A stretch of 33,642 bases of DNA, from assembly GCF_001598415.1 (NCBI RefSeq), contig NZ_BCYX01000041.1:1-33642 (forward strand). Direction: 5' to 3'. Source of the DNA: Sphingomonas mali NBRC 15500 (GTDB taxonomy: Bacteria; Pseudomonadota; Alphaproteobacteria; Sphingomonadales; Sphingomonadaceae). The position numbers were made by a program, and so were the translations under genes. Shown here piece by piece: positions 30,608-33,642 of the stretch. The stretch's first letter is position 1. The number at the start of each line of letters is the position of its first letter. The notes beneath the pieces were generated by a model. That model was not told where the DNA came from. It saw nothing but the letters and a program-made list of their open reading frames with translations, and did no database searches.

Positions 30608-31506
30608 TGCCGAAAATCGCCACTGCAGCGCTGACACTGCTGGTCGCCCTTGCCGCGCCGGCATTCGCGCAGCAGGTCGTCGATCCCAATGCCGATACCG
30701 CCGTCACCGATCCGGCCTTCGCACCGGGCAAGGGACCCGTAGTACTGGTCGATTCGGGCCATGACGAATTCCAGACCCTGGCGAAGAACTATGCACCGTT
30801 CGGGGCAGTGCTGACGCATGACGGCTATGTCGTGTGGGATTTCGACAAACCGATCTCGGCCGCCAATCTGGCCGGGGCGGGAATGCTGGTGATCGTGGAT
30901 CCGGTCAATCCGGACGATCCCCCCGGCCGGCCCAAATACCAATCGACCTCGGCCTTCACGCCGCGGGAAATCGCGACGATCACCGATTGGGTGAAGGATG
31001 GCGGCGCCTTGCTGATGATCGCCGACCATCCGCCTTATGCCGGCAGCCTGCGTGCCCTGGCGTCGTCGTTCGGTTTCGATATCGAGATGTATGCCGCGCA
31101 GAAGGATCCCAATGCGGAGTTCTTCAGCTTCGCGAACGGCGGCCTGGTCGACGGCCCGCTGACGCATGGCCTGCCGCAGATCCAGACCTTTTACGGAACC
31201 GCCTTCACCGCGCCCGCCGCCGCTACCCCGTTGCTGCGGTTCGATTCGACCTGGAGGATGCTGGTTACCGACAAGCCGCCCCGGCCGATGACTCCAAACG
31301 ACCTGCGCGGTGCCACACTGCCGGTTGGGAAAGGACGCGTCGTGTTGCTCGCCGAGGCCGGTGCCTGGTCGGCCCAGCTCTCGGGTCCCAAAAAGCGCTT
31401 CATGGGCTTCGACGCGCCGGGCGCGCTCGGCAACAAGCGTTTCATCCGGAATGTGGTCTATTGGCTGGCAACCGGCGCCGCGCCGACCGCCCAAGCCGCC
31501 AAATAG
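30607..31506 (+). CDS. Secreted GATase-like (DUF4350-like) protein
   Basis: A 299-residue protein with a clear signal peptide (MPKIATAALTLLVALAAPAF, cut after AFA). The core alternates strands and helices as in class I glutamine amidotransferase-like domains: GPVVLVDSGHDEFQTL, GAGMLVIVDPVNPDD, then FTPREIATITDWVKDGGALLM and ADHPPYAG. DUF4350-type domains look like this; they lack a defined activity and the Cys-His catalytic pair of true amidotransferases is not evident here. The start at 30607 is fixed by the TGATG overlap with the reductase gene and by the signal peptide. Confidence 0.82.
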   Translation: MPKIATAALTLLVALAAPAFAQQVVDPNADTAVTDPAFAPGKGPVVLVDSGHDEFQTLAKNYAPFGAVLTHDGYVVWDFDKPISAANLAGAGMLVIVDPVNPDDPPGRPKYQSTSAFTPREIATITDWVKDGGALLMIADHPPYAGSLRALASSFGFDIEMYAAQKDPNAEFFSFANGGLVDGPLTHGLPQIQTFYGTAFTAPAAATPLLRFDSTWRMLVTDKPPRPMTPNDLRGATLPVGKGRVVLLAEAGAWSAQLSGPKKRFMGFDAPGALGNKRFIRNVVYWLATGAAPTAQAAK

Positions 31507-31533
31507 CGTCGGAGGCCCGGCACCAAGCGGCGC

Positions 31534-31561
31534 TTGTCTTTCGGTGCATGCGTGTTACATA
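31534..31561 (+). promoter_or_regulatory. Possible sigma-70-type promoter of the telA operon
   Basis: TTGTCT (31534-31539) and TACATA (31556-31561) are separated by 16 bases and stand 68 bases before the telA ATG. GTGTT (31552-31556) and AACAC (31565-31569) form an inverted repeat around the -10. Match to consensus is only moderate. Confidence 0.35.
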
Positions 31562-31629
31562 AGCAACACACTTGAACGCGCGGCCATTCGTGGCCAGACT
31601 CCACGAACCACCGCGAAAAGGGACTGAGA

Positions 31630-32844
31630 ATGGCGACGACCCCGACCGAAACCGTCACGGCCGAACCCGATCTGGTATTGACGCCGCCCGAGCCCGTTGC
31701 CGCGGTGACGACGGCCAAGGCGGCGGGGCTGGTGCCCGTCGACGACGCCAAGCGGACCGAACTCGAACGCCGGGTCGATGCGTTCGTCGATGATCTGGTC
31801 GCACAGGACGTCGACTCGCCCGAATTCGGCAAGCGCGTCGATGCCATCACCAGCATGGGGCAGAAGGAGATCCGCGAGGCGGCGTCGCAATCGAACCGCT
31901 TCCTCGATCGTCCGGTGCGCGCGATGGACAAGGACACCGGCGTCGGTGCCGACCTGATCCAGCTGCGCCAGACGATCGAAAAGCTCGATCCGGGCAAGAA
32001 CGGCAAGTTGATCTCGGGCGGCCGCGGCCTGCTTGACAAGATTTTCGGCGGCGGGCTCAACACCTATTTCGACAAGTACAAATCGTCGCAGACGCACATC
32101 TCGTCGATCCTCAAGAGCCTCGGCTCGGGCAAGGACGAGCTGTTGATGGACAATGCCGCGATCGAGACCGAGCGCGCCAATCTGTGGGCTGCGATGGGCC
32201 GGCTCGAACAGATGATCCATCTCGCCAAGACGATGGACGCGAAGCTCGAGGACAAGGCCAACGACCTCGACGCGACCGATCCGGCCAAGGCCAAGGCGTT
32301 GCGCGAAAGCGCGTTATTCTATGCGCGCCAGCGGACCCAGGACCTGCTCACCCAGATGGCGGTGACGGTGCAGGGCTATCTGGCGCTCGATCTGGTCAAG
32401 AAGAACAATGTCGAGCTGATCAAGGGCGTCGACCGCGCGTCGACCACGACGGTTTCGGCGTTGCGCACCGCGGTCACCGTCGCGCAGGCGCTGACCAGCC
32501 AGAAACTGGTGCTCGAACAGATCACCCAGCTCAACACGACGACCGCCAACATCATCGATTCGACCGGCCAGTTGTTGAAGTCGCAGACCGCGCAGATCCA
32601 CGAACAGGCCGCCGCCTCGACCATCCCGGTCGAGACGCTGCAGCGCGCGTTCCAGAATATCTACGACACGATGGACGCGATCGATGCCTTCAAGATGAAG
32701 GCGCTCGATTCGATGAAGACGACGGTCAACACGCTGTCGACCGAGGTCGAGAAGTCGAAGGGCTATATCGCACGCGCCGAAGGTCAGTCGCAGGCCGCGT
32801 TGCAGGGCCCGCAGGCCGACAGTTTCAAGCTCGAGGCGGTGTAA
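31630..32844 (+). CDS. telA: TelA/KlaA/YaaN-family toxic anion resistance protein
   Basis: A 404-residue, almost wholly helical soluble protein of the TelA family. Typical features are a long helical body with coiled-coil tendency, NRFLDRPVRAM, the block LAKTMDAKLEDKANDL, and the conserved segment VQGYLALDLVKKNNVELIKGVDRA (in two parts), followed by TTTVSALRTAV and IPVETLQRAF. Members are linked to tellurite, colicin or membrane-stress resistance, by an unclear mechanism. AAGGGA lies about 8 bases before the ATG. The XpaC-like membrane protein gene begins on the base after its stop codon, a conserved TelA partner arrangement. Confidence 0.94.
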   Translation: MATTPTETVTAEPDLVLTPPEPVAAVTTAKAAGLVPVDDAKRTELERRVDAFVDDLVAQDVDSPEFGKRVDAITSMGQKEIREAASQSNRFLDRPVRAMDKDTGVGADLIQLRQTIEKLDPGKNGKLISGGRGLLDKIFGGGLNTYFDKYKSSQTHISSILKSLGSGKDELLMDNAAIETERANLWAAMGRLEQMIHLAKTMDAKLEDKANDLDATDPAKAKALRESALFYARQRTQDLLTQMAVTVQGYLALDLVKKNNVELIKGVDRASTTTVSALRTAVTVAQALTSQKLVLEQITQLNTTTANIIDSTGQLLKSQTAQIHEQAAASTIPVETLQRAFQNIYDTMDAIDAFKMKALDSMKTTVNTLSTEVEKSKGYIARAEGQSQAALQGPQADSFKLEAV

Positions 32845-33549
32845 ATGTCCTCTACCGACGATGTGATCGCACGGGCGCGCGAGACGCTGGACCGGACCTC
32901 CGAACGCTATCGTGCGGGGCCGGGCCGGAGCGTGCGGGTCAACGATGTCGGCCAGCGCGTAACGCGGGCGGCGATCGCCGATGCGGCGATCGTCGGGCTG
33001 GCCGTAGTGTTCGGCCTGGTCGTCGGGCCGATCGGCATGTTCGGCTTCCTGCTGATGATCGTCGCGATGGTGGTGGCGACGATGGTTCTGCTCGCGACCC
33101 CGGCGCAGCGTGCGCCGACGTTCGAGAAACTACGCCAGGTCGATCTGAAGGCACTGCCCGCGCAGACCGGGCGCTGGCTCGATTCGCAGCGCCCCGCGCT
33201 GCCCGCGCCGGCGATCAACCTGGTCGACCAGATCGGCCTCAAGCTCGACGCGCTGACCCCGCAATTGGCCACGCTCGACGAGAATGAGCCTGCCGCGGCC
33301 GAAATCCGCAAGCTGGTCGGCGAGCAATTGCCCGAATTCATCAAGGGATATGAGCGTGTTCCCTCGGCGCTGCGCAGCGTCGAGCGCAACGGCAAGAGTC
33401 CCGATCAGCAATTGGTCGAAGGATTGAGCGTGATTGGGCGCGAGATCGACGAGATGGCGGCACAGCTCGCGCAGGGCGACCTCGATGCGCTGTCGACGCG
33501 CGGGCGGTATCTCGAGATCAAGTACCAGGGCGACAAGAGCACGGTTTGA
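32845..33549 (+). CDS. XpaC-like membrane protein, TelA partner
   Basis: A 234-residue protein with a short charged N-terminus, two close membrane segments (about 45-65 and 66-87: AAIVGLAVVFGLVVGPIGMF and FLLMIVAMVVATMVLLA) and a helical cytoplasmic C-terminal domain (about 95-234). XpaC (5-bromo-4-chloroindolyl phosphate hydrolysis) proteins have this layout and are often encoded beside TelA. The ATG follows the telA stop with no gap. It probably anchors TelA to the membrane; no enzyme motif is visible. Confidence 0.82.
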   Translation: MSSTDDVIARARETLDRTSERYRAGPGRSVRVNDVGQRVTRAAIADAAIVGLAVVFGLVVGPIGMFGFLLMIVAMVVATMVLLATPAQRAPTFEKLRQVDLKALPAQTGRWLDSQRPALPAPAINLVDQIGLKLDALTPQLATLDENEPAAAEIRKLVGEQLPEFIKGYERVPSALRSVERNGKSPDQQLVEGLSVIGREIDEMAAQLAQGDLDALSTRGRYLEIKYQGDKSTV

Positions 33550-33616
33550 TCGGGCGGGAGAGGCCTAAATCTCCCCCTCACCCTTCCGCCGCTTCGCGGC
33601 TCCCTCCCGCATCAGG

Positions 33617-33639
33617 TAAACAGCGCCCCGCGCTGTTTA
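33617..33639 (+). terminator. Hairpin after the telA-xpaC operon
   Basis: TAAACAGCGC (33617-33626) and GCGCTGTTTA (33630-33639) form a perfect 10-bp stem with a CCC loop, 68 bases after the stop codon. The preceding pyrimidine-rich stretch (33569-33610) includes a small GCCGCTTCGCGGC hairpin. The U-tract and further repeat structure, if any, fall outside the window. Confidence 0.65.
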
Positions 33640-33642
33640 GGC

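Overview
The window looks like a chromosomal segment of an alphaproteobacterium of the Sphingomonadales (Sphingomonas-like). This rests on the high GC content with GC-rich third codon positions, the infA-maf-RNase E/G-yacG gene order, a FixL/FixJ-type regulatory pair, and GC-rich palindromic intergenic repeats. The assignment is inference from sequence style and gene content; no database search was run. Genes are dense: no stretch over 300 bases lacks a gene. There is no transposase, integrase, CRISPR array or rRNA. One tRNA gene (Phe) is present.

Layout. 1-5.3 kb: a membrane acyltransferase and a secreted amidohydrolase (minus strand), a divergent secreted Ntn-type (penicillin/AHL) acylase, and a DUF2939 protein. 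5.4-12.0 kb: the most unusual region. It holds a divergent FtsZ paralogue, a membrane multi-PAS histidine kinase whose third PAS resembles the FixL heme PAS, its FixJ-type response regulator, a convergent small receiver-like protein, and a membrane-anchored EAL phosphodiesterase. 12.1-14.2 kb: a minus-strand housekeeping block (infA, maf, a short RNase E/G, the 58-residue yacG, tRNA-Phe). 14.4-17.2 kb: a large secreted helical-repeat-like protein of unknown function coupled to a DUF3142 protein. 17.4-21.0 kb: a YncE/phosphoesterase fusion, a DUF3297 protein and a Tyr-rich secreted protein.

21.1-23.6 kb: an EVE-domain protein overlapping a P-loop kinase-like gene, then an ECF-like sigma factor overlapping a single-pass membrane protein that may be its anti-sigma factor. 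23.6-26.5 kb: an HxlR-type regulator divergent from an SDR oxidoreductase across a palindromic operator, then a Tat-exported GH1 glycosidase. 26.5-29.1 kb: a periplasmic cyclophilin and the translational GTPase TypA/BipA, converging on a strong terminator. 29.3-33.5 kb: a DUF6058-like protein, an FMN reductase coupled to a secreted DUF4350-like protein, and a TelA/XpaC pair.

The best candidate for something not previously described is the 5.4-12.0 kb cluster. A tubulin-fold GTPase keeps its nucleotide-binding signature but has lost the T7-loop residues that catalyse GTP hydrolysis. It sits next to a putative heme/redox-sensing two-component system, a degenerate receiver and a c-di-GMP phosphodiesterase.
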